This document shows positions 45,901 through 56,413 of a DNA stretch of 64,000 nt, in pieces. This DNA comes from Serpula lacrymans var. lacrymans S7.9 (lineage: Eukaryota; Basidiomycota; Agaricomycetes; Boletales; Serpulaceae). The stretch covers positions 1,110,720-1,174,719 of the forward strand of contig NW_006763293.1 of the NCBI RefSeq assembly GCF_000218685.1, written 5' to 3'. The notes below the pieces were generated by a model. The model was not told the origin of the DNA. It searched no databases and saw nothing but the letters and a program-made list of their open reading frames with translations. A program made the translations under genes and the position numbers. How positions within the stretch are numbered: the first letter of the stretch is position 1; each line of letters starts with the position of its first letter.

Positions 45901-47737
45901 TGAGAGCCACCATTACTGGATAAAGTGTGTCGTTGAAAACAGCAGTAAGCGAATTGGACCAAAAAGCAGGTTTCCTGCGCGGATATAAATGATTAGGCGT
46001 AGCTTGGCCATTCTTGTTTGACATATTTTTTTTCGGCTCTTCAAAATCGTCTTCCAAGAATCTAGCCGGCTTCAAACGTTGTTGCGGAAAAAGTCGATAA
46101 TCAAGGACCCCAGCGTTGAACAGCTCAGTACAGGTATAGTAGCAAGCTGAACGACGAGCATCGGCTGGCGTAGGACACGAAGATCCAGTAAACACCCGTA
46201 GGGTTGGGTGTGCAGGTAACATGACATTGCATGAATATGTCCAGGATCCTTGCTCATCCAGATGTTTGTTGATCCGAAATAGCTCAACATCGAAAGGTTT
46301 TTCAACGTCGTACATAGCGGCAGCAAGACGGTATACTGTGCTGGTGGCATCTCGAAGACAGATACGGTTGCTGGTGACTGGATCCTTTAGAGATACACTC
46401 TTCTCGCCTTCGTCCTCGGTTTGCGAATCGTAGGAATGGATAGTATCTTCAAGTTTGTGAGGCAGTAGGAAGCGTCCCCTATACTCCTTGAACTTTTCTA
46501 TCGAAGTTCGATTTTCTTGGCTAAAGCTAGTAAGCTCCGAAAGGATGCGGCGGTGAGTTTCGTCTCCTTTTTCTGCCATATGAACCAGATAGCTATGACA
46601 TCTGCCGGTATGACACCATGCATAAATGTATGAAAGTTGACTTTCGAATAAATCATATCTGAAATAAATGACTTAGCACCAAGAGCGACAACCGTTCGAG
46701 GGGGGCCCACTTTATCACAAGAGAAGAAGCAGAGATATCAAGGTCTTCGTTAGACTTGGTAATAACGAGAAGATTGTGTGTTCCCAATGAAAATTTGCGA
46801 CAAGTTTCGTCCTGAAAATATTTATCAATTGTATGAGATAATACTAGGTTATAAAGATATTATTCGCACTTGATGGTAAAAATCTGAAGTCGATATGAGA
46901 GCATATGGTCGCAAAAATCCTAGTCCATTATCTGAATTCCGCAACAAATCGACGATAGCTAATGCAACCGCACGTTTTTGGACTACAAATTGAAAGTCGT
47001 TCAGTGCGTATTGTCAAGGTGCTGCCAAATCAATATACCAATGACAATGCCACGGAAGTCGCTTCCAAGAATCTGACACGATTTCAAAATTTGGACCAGC
47101 TTAGCAAATTTTGGCGTAACATTGAAGCTTCTTGAAGTGATGTCAAAATTAGGCATAGAAAACATCCAATTCTTCACCAAGTCGCGCACTGCGCGCTTGA
47201 TAGTTGCAATAGCAATATCGGCATCGTCATCTTCTTCGTAGGGGGGCAATATATGAGTTTCATGGTGCTTTAGCACACTGCGCCATAACAGATCACAAGC
47301 ACAAGGTCCTACTTGTAAGAGCACATGACGTGCGGCACGGAAGTGACGACGGTAGACTGATTCTTCTGGATCGAGATGACGAATTTGAGTCATTAATCGG
47401 GTTTCTATTGTCGCGAGGGGTGGGTCGTAGAGAATGACAACTTCTGTTGGGAAGGCGATGACTCTGTCCGCGACAATGGCGTCCCTGTTACGCAGTTTAC
47501 ACTCCAGGTGACTCGACTGGACTGCATCACCACCTGCGCTGGACAGTGCCTGTAGCTTTTTCTTTTTTGCTGCGACCTCTGGTATATCTGATGGCACTTC
47601 GTCCACCCAACGCCGCTTTTTGGCTAATGAGTAAGATAACTGTTAGACCCATACTGCAGCTGATATAATGAACGCATCAACATACATTGGCTTAAACTTC
47701 CCGGGGCCTCGGAGGTCGTGAATTTTCTCTGATCCAT
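42915..47737 (-). CDS. Dicer-like RNase III without N-terminal helicase
   Basis: Cuts long dsRNA to small RNAs in RNA silencing. About 15 exons, including 47737-47686, 47623-47039, 46982-46870, 46811-46711, 46658-45389 and the last, 43174-42915; roughly 1300-1350 residues. One junction near 45120-45170 is uncertain. The N-terminus (MDQRKFTTSEAPGSLSQ, then KKRRW) is preceded by an in-frame TAG and goes straight to the region after the DExH domain. Next come a helicase-C remnant, the Dicer dimerisation fold (GDETHRRILSELTSF, CLRDATSTVYRLAAAM), the platform/PAZ-type segment (FTRRYYVVKTRPDLSPMSKP), RNase IIIa (YERLEVLGDAFLKYLSS, IADVVEAIIGAAY) and RNase IIIb (THASVQGYQSTCYERLEFIG with DAILEF, SDVVESIIGAIY). 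The acidic catalytic residues are present in both. It ends with IHDVILAAATDTSAAMASRR and no clear dsRBD. Confidence 0.9.
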
Positions 47738-48073
47738 CTACGCAGATATGACTATTTCATCCATAGAGTGGAAAACAAAATGTTCGTTCGCCTTGCCCAC
47801 ACTCAGGCGTGTCACGGTTTCATAAGGCACGTGCGTATGACGTAGCCAAGTCTTCACTACGGTACATAACGTGCACACAGAATCTTGTCTTGTTTATGAT
47901 CACAAAAGTCCCAGCAGTTTAAATTGTTTGTCAATGACGCTATACACCTTATATGTATCATCGAAGCCTAGAACAAAGCTCCTCCCTCTACTATGCTATT
48001 CCTCTGCCACTGTGAGCAAGCCCACGCTCATGTGAGATAAGAAATCACGCACTCGTCAGTAGAAAAACATACC
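47738..48073. promoter_or_regulatory. Interval between the two silencing-type genes
   Basis: 336 bp between the stop of the chromodomain gene and the start of the Dicer-like gene, both on the minus strand. I searched it for the missing helicase exons and found none. In-frame stops occur in all three minus frames. CACGTG-like E-box sequence (GGCACGTGCG) lies near 47828-47837. Confidence 0.5.
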
Positions 48074-49397
48074 TCATCTTTTAATTTTTGCATCGGTCAA
48101 GTAGTCCTTCACAGCGATTGGAGCATCTTCCATGAGCATATCTTCCGGTTCCCAGGTTGCGTCGTCATCGCTATAGCCCTCCCAATAAACCAGGAACTCT
48201 CGACCACCGTTTATCATACGGTGCGCCGATATTTGTGAAACAGTGAATTTTTCGACAATTTCGGTTGATTCCTCTGTCCTAATGCGAAGCATCTGACGAT
48301 CGGGGTGGGACCATGCCTTGGGGAGTCGTCTTGCGGCCAATTTTGCGGAAATTTGGAAGGTCTTATTACTCGTTCCCCGCCTACAGAGACGGATATACTT
48401 GTAGACTTCGCACAATGTGTGTTCCACATCGCAAAGCTGCATCGAGCATTGGTCTGGACTAAGACCTCTAAAATCCAACCCAAGCCGAGCAAAGTGATCT
48501 TGCTGTGTTTGCTGCATCCATCGAATGATATCCACCTCTACGGAACGCGAAAGGCTTCCCTCAAAGCAATCGCGAAGGCCCCGACGCGCGCCAATTCCGA
48601 CACTGACAAAATCATCCTCGGAGAAATTGATCACATCAGAGTATGACAAATTGAGCAGCAATTGATAGGCTGTAAAATCACCCATACTCTTGAAAGAGCA
48701 GAGCCAATCAAAGATGTCAGCCATATAATGCGCATTTGCTAGCTGGTCAGGTAAGTCTTTCATCAAGACTTCCAGGAATATCAGATGATTCATGAAGGCC
48801 TCCTTGTAACCCATGTTGGGTGCGGGCTTCTGAAATGAACCAGTGTACAGCTTGACACCATTTTCATACGCTGCCCGCAGCACTTTTTCGTAGGATCTCC
48901 TTTTGTACTGCGCCCATGTGGGCGTACCAAAGTTTGAGCGAAGAAGCTGGTAAGTTTCTATCCTGGTAAAAGTGTTGAAAAGCACCACTCGAAAAACCAC
49001 CTCTGTCGGCTCTTGAGGTCCAATTTCGATCACTTCGCGGATGATGTACTGGCTTACTCGATCCAATACCCGGAAAACGTTACAAAATCGATATCCACCT
49101 AATATAGGATCATCTGTCCAACTGTAAAGTGACCTATGTCAATGCCTTCAACAAGCACCTTGCGCACAACGAAACTTACGGTGGGGGTAATCCCTTGCGG
49201 CGCCTATCATCAATGGCCTGCCTTTCTGCCGCGTAACGCCAGAATGTATCAAAAACTTTGGTGGGAGTGAAGGTGAGCCCCTTGATTGTAACTGATGGAG
49301 GAGGGGATTCTTCGAACGACAAATAAATTGTAGAGTTAGATTTCAGACGTTTTGAGGATGGAGTGAATCGATCTGAAATCTGGCGTTTATGTCCCAT
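48074..49397 (-). CDS. HMUDK-type helical domain fused to a chromodomain
   Basis: Two exons (49397-49180 and 49121-48074) give 1266 nt, or 421 residues. A basic N-terminus (MGHKRQISDRFTPSSKRLK) precedes the conserved block WTDDPILGGYRFCNVFRVLD, then RVSQYIIREVI and VLFNTFTRIETYQLL. A later helix-hairpin-helix-like stretch reads MGDFTAYQLLLNLSYSDVIN and VGIGARRGLRDCF. From memory this pattern is the 5-hmdU DNA kinase helical domain (HMUDK_hel), predicted from phage hypermodified-base systems and seen in fungi. The C-terminus is a chromodomain, VEKFTVSQISAHRMINGGRE to FLVYWEGYSDDDATWEPEDM, with cage aromatics F, W and W; such domains read methylated histone H3. Enzymatic activity in fungi is unproven. 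It sits 336 bp upstream of the Dicer-like gene, same strand. Confidence 0.8.
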
Positions 49398-49623
49398 TTT
49401 TATCCTAATCAATCAATGAAGCGGAACGTCGAAGTCGATTCTGACCTCAGTAAAAACCAACAAAAAATTGTCCAAGACTGGAACAAACATGGCATAATAT
49501 TAATAGCAGTATAGTACGTAACTCTAACACCGTGACTGTACACTGACTATGATTGGATGCTAGGTTCGTCCCCAACCTGCTCGGCTAGCTCGCGCTTATC
49601 ATATTTGCGCAACCTCGCAGGCT
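49398..49623. promoter_or_regulatory. Promoter region of the chromodomain gene
   Basis: 226 bp between the chromodomain gene start and a foldback element. No gene is seen. Any upstream regulatory sequence is limited by the MITE insertion at 49624. Confidence 0.4.
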
Positions 49624-50012
49624 GGGAACACTCGTCGCCATTTTGTGAGGAGGATGAATTCCTCACCAAAGATGAGGTGGGGACTTTGTCGTAGGGACTC
49701 AGAAGTCAGAAAAAAATGTCAAAAACTTAGTATACAAAAAAGCATTTTTGTAACCAGTAGATCATTTTTTGTTAATAGATATTTTTTGGAAAAATTTGAG
49801 GTGAGGTTGTCATCACTGTCACTACCATTTTCTGGCAAAGTTCACTTGCAAAAAAAGTCGCAAAATTTTCCTATATTCAATGTTTACGAGTTACAAAATT
49901 GCCTTTTTGTATAGTAACTTGGGGGGAAATTTTTTATGGCTTTTAAGTCCCTACAATTAAATCACCACCTCATCAAATTCATCCTCCTCACAAAATGGTG
50001 ACAAGTGGTCCC
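49624..50012. mobile_element. Foldback MITE, about 389 bp
   Basis: Long, near-symmetrical inverted repeats. The outer arms (from GGGAACACTCGTCGCC on the left, and the reverse complement of GGTGACAAGTGGTCCC on the right) match with few differences through CCATTTTGTGAGGAGGATGA to TAGGGACT. An inner pair, TTAGTATACAAAAAAGCATT against its reversed partner ending TATAGTAA, extends the symmetry to the centre. There is no coding capacity and no confident target duplication. It sits just upstream of the chromodomain gene. Confidence 0.75.
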
Positions 50013-50019
50013 GGTCGTT

Positions 50020-50072
50020 CACTGGGTGTGCTCGAAGACAATTTCGGCTAGTAACCGAAATTAAACCCAGTG
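50020..50072. repeat. Nested palindrome (cruciform candidate)
   Basis: CACTGGGT (50020-50027) pairs with ACCCAGTG (50065-50072), and inside them AATTTCGG (50040-50047) pairs with CCGAAATT (50055-50062) around a 7-nt loop. Two perfect 8-bp arms nested this way are unlikely by chance in AT-rich DNA. Confidence 0.55.
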
Positions 50073-50820
50073 ATCTGGCTGGGTACAAGCCTAATTGGAT
50101 GCTTCCATCAGGAAAAAGGTGAAGGTCCAATAAAGCATTATTTAGACATAGATGTGATTATTAGCAGTAAAAATTGTATCAACTATGCTTTTCTGATCAG
50201 CAGTGGGATTAACCTTTATATGCTTTGGCCGTGTTTATGAAAATTTGAAAGTTATATCATATTGTTTACAGATTGATAAACATACAAATAAAGTTAGAAT
50301 GCTAGAGTTATCAATCAGCTTTGTTCTGGCATTTCTCTGCTATGCATGGTGAGATTATAATTAGTACATCATGAATGAATTCTGTCAGCAAGTATGATTA
50401 TGTTACCTTATAGTCAGCTTTGTCAAGTTTGAATAATGAGGCAAGATATGCCAGTGTCTAGAGCTTACAATGTGTGGTGGTGTTGGTAGGCTAAATGTGA
50501 GGTTGGCATAACACTGGATGTGGGAAGTGTTTTAGTAACATTTATGACATGACCACACATGCCAAATTTGAAGTTAGGGTTGTTATTGTTGTCTTTCTTG
50601 TGTGGGGGATCATACATACACATGCAGTATCATTGGGATGAAACAAGTAACTATGAATGGCAATCATAAACATTGAGCCTACAGTAATAACATACACTGA
50701 CTGAATTGGCCATACCTGCATGCCTGTTTCAGAGATGTACGGATACTGCTGTATAATACAGACTTATGTACAAACAGGAAAATAAATGCTGCGATGAATT
50801 CTTTAGCCACTTCACGACAC
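50073..50820. other. AT-rich spacer in the second repeat island
   Basis: No gene is recognised. On the minus strand next to the R end, a short frame reads QCREVAKEFIAAF, but it cannot be extended. Confidence 0.4.
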
Positions 50821-53049
50821 TGTTGATGATGAGAACTGTAGTTAGAAAACCACACACAAAACAAACTAACACACAATCCTCCCAGATTCCACGGAACTTG
50901 TGTATGGGCTTTGCCTCCTAGAACAGTGGAGTAGTCTGGTTGGTCGTGGGGTGATACATATAATGATTTTTCAAAGCAAAACCCAGGGATGTATGGGTGT
51001 GGGTTTTGAGGAGGTGTTACGATAACACAATTTTCGGACCTTTCCTTCTTTTTTATTCACCGCTTTAACCTTGTACACTTTAGCTTTCACACATAGTGCC
51101 ACACAGCACTTCCCCTTTTGTTCAAACTCCTCTTTCTCGTGCCGCGTTGCCTTCTTCTTATTTTAGATACAACTCTCTCACACAGTGGAGCTGGTCATGT
51201 GGGCTAGGCCCCATGACATCATCAAGCCACTAACTTTATCAACTGTATAGTACATAAGTACAAACACTCTGTATTAGTATATATACCCCAGTAGATCCAG
51301 GAGACTCCTTAGCGAGTCCTCCTGTTGTATACCAACAAACTCTCTGCAGCTTAAGGGGTAACCACTCCCCATCCACTACCTTTATAGTGTGTTCCTGTGT
51401 GCGCCAGAGTAACTAACCCTTGGTTGTTACAGGAGGAGGGATAGTTGGAATATAAAAGGTAGGGGTTTTATAAAGAGTATACACAAGCACTCCGTTGCTA
51501 ATTGTAGCACCAGGTAGGTTTGAGAACAACGAGGTGACAAGATGACAAGGTTCCCAGTGATAGCAGGCTCCTGATGCACAGACTGTAGTGCTCAGATGGA
51601 CTTTAATCAAAAGGGATAGCAATAGCTTTGGAAGTGATGAGTGACAATGACAGCAGTCAACAGTAGTAGCAGTGGGAAGTATTGTGACCACACTGGATCA
51701 CAAGTAGCAGAGTAGTGAACTTGAGATTAGAGAAAAAGTCTGGATTGGAGTTCTTGTTATTTTTACAAGGTAAAATACAGGGGTTTATATAGTAAAAGAA
51801 AAGTAGGCTATGCACAGTATAGCTGTGCAAAAAGAATGAGAAAGAACATGAAGGAGTACGCTGACAAATCCTGCATAGGTAGTACAGGATAAGATTGTCA
51901 AAATAAGGAAAAGAAAGGAATAGAACAATGAATGCTGTGTAAGTAATGTCACAGGTTTGTACAGCCATAAAATAAAGTCCAATAGCAGAAAGAAAGTAAG
52001 AAAATCATGATGTTATAGGAAGATGCAGTAAAAAAAGGGCAAGGCAAAACAATATCAGTATCAACACAGTTCCTTTATTGTCAGTCAGGCATTCTAAAAA
52101 AATATGTGTCCATAAAAATGATTCAAAAATCAAAAATAATTGCACTGTAAATGAATGTTCTGCTGAAAAAAAAGAAACTGGAGCCACTGGTCCACCACCT
52201 AGTCCAAATCTGACGGTTCCATAGCCTTACCAATGGACTGGTTGTATTGGACCACCTGGTCAAACCAGGGAGGGAGGGGAGTAGTTCCAATCTGGAACAA
52301 ATGTGTCCCTGGCAGTGTGTGGTAAGTGTAGCTGTAGCAAAGATGATGGATGAAGGATAAATGTACCCAAGTGAATGGGACAGCGATGTACGTAGGCAAC
52401 GCAAGGGGATAAACCTTCTCCAGCTCAAAAACTAAAACTACCCACCCACGCTCCAACCAGGCGAGATGAGCGACCAATGATTTGATAGTATACAATGGAA
52501 GATTGACGTCATGAAGGACCTGTTGCCCAATTTGGACCAGCCACCGGGGCTTTGCTGATATCAGCAGTGGCATGTGGTGGTTGACAGATCAGCAATGGAA
52601 GTGGATGGAGAGTGGTGACATCAGGTATGGTGGGGGAGCAAGAAAGACAAGTAGGAGGAGGGTGGAGGTGACAAGGAAGTGGACTGGAATAGGGAGCCAG
52701 AAACGACCGTCCGGTGAGAATAAAAAAGAGAGTAAGGGGCCCATGGTGGGGCTGAGTAAAGAAAAAAAGGTAAGGGAGAACAACAAAAGCGAGGGCGCAA
52801 TGTGTAGCCAGTGGCAACACAAAAATATGCCAAAATGCCAAAATGCAGAAAGTACCGAATGGAAAGCAAAGGTGAGCGTGACTTGATTGCTTGATAGAGG
52901 TGGTGCTGATCAGCCACAAGTTTGAAAAAGGCAATATTGATTACTATTCCACATGGCACTGTGCTTGTGTGGCGCAAAGGCAAGTCTTTTGAATATTCAC
53001 TCCATTATTGACACCTGTCCATGCTACTAATCAAATTTGGTGCATGACG
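50821..53049 (-). repeat. Repeat family R, copy C (reverse, one LTR insertion)
   Basis: Reverse-oriented copy from TGTTGATGATGAGAAC at 50821 to about 53049, where the expected TGTCATGCACC start reads CGTCATGCACC. Without the 417-bp LTR at 51015-51431 plus its target duplication it is about 1.8 kb. The same sense frame ends at 52199 with FDQVVQYNQSIGKAM and is slightly longer than in copy B. The sequence is clearly homologous to A and B over its whole length. Confidence 0.72.
51015..51431 (+). mobile_element. Solo LTR, 417 bp, TSD GGAGG
   Basis: This begins TGTTACGATAACACAATTTT and ends TTGGTTGTTACA. It is flanked by GGAGG at 51010-51014 and 51432-51436. The empty site TTTTGAGGAGGAGGGATAG is present in other R copies (for example near 34243). 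A TATATACCCC box lies at about 51281, with CTTAAGGGGTAACCACTCC downstream in the R/U5 part. No internal region remains. Probably from a Ty3-type element, by its 5-bp duplication and TG/CA ends. Confidence 0.9.
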
Positions 53050-54926
53050 ATGCCTTGTCCGGGGAATACTCCTCATTGAGGTTGATCCTCGAACCTTCTT
53101 GCATATTGATTCATCTGGGGTTTCGGCATTTGCTGTGGCTGCTGTTACAATTCAAATTACTCTCACTCTATCCTTCACATTTCCTTTACTTGGACTATAT
53201 TTCCTTTGTCTAGTAGTTACCATCTACCACTATCTTCATATTCCCACACGTACACTTTCCCATCTTATCTCTTATCTTTTATCTTTTGAACCTTGTACTA
53301 TTATCTTATCTTTTCTCTTTCCTTCTTGGACAACATAGCCTTAGCCCTATACCCTGTGATCTATAGTTCTTCCAAGAATACTCTATATTATGGTCACATG
53401 TCCTTGACCTGGGGGAAGTAAAGAAATACTTAGTTGGGCTTTGAGGCATTGAGGTATTGGCAGATTGGGGACTCCGAAAAGTTGAAGTCCTACACCAATT
53501 TTGACGTATGTCTCTTCAGTGCCAATTAATACCATTTTGTAATGTATGATTGGTACAATTTTTTTAAAGTGAGTGATTAAATGAAAAGATACATTCCTTT
53601 CGCCAGCAATGATGTAAATCAATTACAAAGCTGAAAGCTCACTATAGAATTCTAAAGACCTATCTCCAAACATGACCAATCAAGCGTTGTTAATGCTATT
53701 GGCTAGAGGTAAGTAATGACTCATCCGCAGTAGAAGGCACCATGACCATGCCATAATGCGTGGACCAATTGCGTATATATCTCAAGGTCACGTCATAACA
53801 CATGCCACTCTTTCTCGAACATTCCATAAGTGCACGCCTATCCGGTCACGTGCCACAGTGTGGGGTTACCGGGCACTAAAGTATTGGTACTCGGCCTTAT
53901 TTGCCGGACATGCTTTAATGCTTATTCTTGATCTGCGGTCATCTGATTAGATCTAAATCTTATTTTATCTACCGGTCCGATTTACGTAGGCACCAGGGGT
54001 AGATAACCGTTCGGGTATCTTGATTTTGCTTGTCCTTAATTTGCCGGGGGACAGTATTGTCTTCGCCCCTGAACTAAAATCAAAATACATATCCAAAACT
54101 ATGAATACCATATGCCTTATCGCCAAACACCTGCAGTCCCTTTTTGGATAGAAGGTTTGCTCCGATCGCAAGTGCAACCAATGTGGGCAATTCCACACTT
54201 AGCCCACAGACGCAATGGCCGGGGGAACATTCCAATTACCCTACTAAGTTGGGCAAGGATAGTGAGTTTGCATTACATAAACTAGTTGACTCTTTCAGTC
54301 ATTTGGCAGCCTAGCACCACCATCCTTTCAAGAGTGCACAGGCATTTATAGAGTTCTTCCAATAATGTTGGGCCCCCCTAGAGGGTCATTAAAGGTTTGG
54401 TCCATAATAGGCCAAGTTCTTACGTCAGCCTTTGCACAATTTGGTTGGTTAGATAAGGTTAGAATTGGTTAAGTTCTCTAATCAGACTTTTATCAGGTCA
54501 TTATTCCAAGAATAGACTTAGCATGATAATGTACGGTTAGGTTAGTGTGAGATTGCATAACTCCGTCCGGATATATAACATTTCAAATGCAGCAGATCAT
54601 CTGTGGGTTTTCTTCAGCTATTGTCAAAACTACAAACATCAAAAATATTGTGTACCTGCAAGCACATATGCACATGCATAAACATTTTATCATAGGTTTA
54701 TTCAGGGTTAATTTTGCGTACACCGTTTGAAGGTCCCTCTCAGGATCCTTTACATTATTGTCTAATTCTGTGGATAGAATTTTGAATCTACACCCAATTC
54801 AGAACAAGTATTGTTCCCTTACAGGGTTGTTCCTACGGGCATTCTACATCTAAGATAGTTACTAAGTCAGTACCGGGGGGCACGGAGATAATACCGGATG
54901 TGGGATATATTCTTCTTAGTTCAATC
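53050..54926. other. 1.9 kb without a recognised gene
   Basis: AT-rich and pyrimidine-rich sequence with stops in all frames. It lies downstream (3') of the Penelope-like element on the minus strand. I looked for TTAGGG-type arrays that accompany Coprina elements and found none. Confidence 0.45.
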
Positions 54927-55021
54927 CTAGCTAATCTCCATGCTTTTGAATGGTGCCACTATCTGATAGGTGCTCCAGTCTACCGGTGCTCTAAGCTCTG
55001 GCTTTTCGCAATCAAGCACAG

Positions 55022-55439
55022 TGTTACAATAACACAATTTTCGGACCTTTCCTTCAATTTTCATTCTCCGCTTTAACCCTTTTTACTATAGTTCACACTC
55101 TGTGCCATGCAGCACTTTCCTTTTTCATTCTAACTCCACCTTCTCGCGCAGCGCTGCCTTTATTTTTCTTTTAGACACAAACTCTCTCATGCAGTGGAGC
55201 TGGTCACACGGGCTGCGCCCTCTGACATCATCAGCCACTGCTTTTATCAACTGTACAGTACATAGGTACAAACACTCTGTATTAGTATAAATACCCCAAT
55301 AGATCAAGGAGACTCCTCAGCGAGTCCTCCTGTTGTATACCAACAAACTCTCTGCAGCTTAAGGGGTAACCACTCCCTCCTCACTACCTTTATAGTGTGT
55401 TCTTGTGTGTGCCAGAGTAACTAACTCTTGGTTGTTACA
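55022..55439 (+). mobile_element. Solo LTR, 418 bp, TSD CACAG, inside the Penelope-like element
   Basis: Same family as 51015-51431, plus orientation. It starts TGTTACAATAACACAATTTT and ends GGTTGTTACA, with CACAG at 55017-55021 and 55440-55444. A TATAAATACCCC box lies at about 55286. When the LTR and one duplication are ignored, the minus-strand retroelement frame runs through the junction for about 28 more codons to a stop at 54927-54929. This fixes the insertion as later than the retroelement. Confidence 0.92.
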
Positions 55440-56008
55440 CACAGCACATTTCCATTTGTTGACTCGCTTAAAAAGATTGTCAGTAACCTTTTTTGACATG
55501 AGCCAACGAGAATCGTTTGCAAATTTGAGTTTCCGCACATCCGCAATGACCCGACAGTCAGAGGGAGACAGTGCAAGGGGCTCAGACGCCACTTGGGGGG
55601 GTCCGCCCACAGGCAAAAACAAGGAGTCCATCGGATCAGCGGCCGAAGCCACTGACCCGCCGGTCTCAACCTGCTCTGCACGGGGACAGACTAACACTGA
55701 GTCATTCACCAGTCGTGAACTTTCTACAATATTCACGCCAATAGCCGACAATGGCTTCCTGCAATTCTTTAGCGTCAAATTAGTTCCATACAGGGTTAAG
55801 TTGGTTCTTCAGGACTATAAGCAGGTCCATTGCTGCATTGTCGTCATCCCGGATCAAAAGCCGGTTCAACCAACGCTTATTCAATTCTTCCAAATTGAGC
55901 CATTTCTTTAACTCTCCGTCAGGGTAGCCATGAGCAACACATAGTTGATAGAGTCCTTGCATACTCTCCAGGAATGTATCATTGTGAGGACAGAGGGTAG
56001 CTAGCCAT

Positions 56009-56413
56009 TGTAACAACCCAGAGTACTCTGGCGCACAACTCAGACAAGCAAAAGAGTAATGAGTGGGAGTGGTTACCCCTTAGGTAGGATCAAGTTAGTT
56101 GTGGGTAAACAACAGGAGGACTCGCTGAGGAGTCTCCTGGATCTATTGGGTATTTATACTAATACAGAGTGTTTGTACCTATGTACTGTACAGTTGATGA
56201 AAGCAGTGGCTGATGATGTCAGAGGGCGCAGCCCGTGTGACCAACTCCACTGCGTGAGAGATTTGTAGCTAAAATAAGAAAAAGGCAGTGTAGCGCAAGA
56301 AGATGGAATTTGAACAAAATGGAAAGTGCTGCATGGCACAGTGTGTGAAAACTACAAAAGAAAGTTGAAGAGGAGAATGAAAATTAAAGGTCCAAAAATT
56401 GTGTATCGTAACA
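56009..56413 (-). mobile_element. Solo LTR, 405 bp, reverse, inside the Penelope-like element
   Basis: Reverse-complement member of the same LTR family, starting TGTAACAACCCAGAG and ending TGTATCGTAACA. Flanks are GCCAT (56004-56008) and GCCGT (56414-56418), a 5-bp duplication with one change. The retroelement frame is continuous across the site once the LTR is set aside (SRL before, ATLCPHN after). The one mismatch suggests it is older than the copy at 55022. Confidence 0.88.

Noticed and set aside
53050..54926. Telomeric repeats expected next to a Coprina element
   Set aside because: I looked for tandem TTAGGG or CCCTAA units on both sides of the element and saw none. A single TAACCCTAG near 5497 is isolated.
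55359..55778. A free-standing 139-codon minus-strand protein
   Set aside because: Its first part is the C-terminus of the Penelope-like element after a frameshift, and its last 27 codons are LTR sequence. It is not an independent gene.
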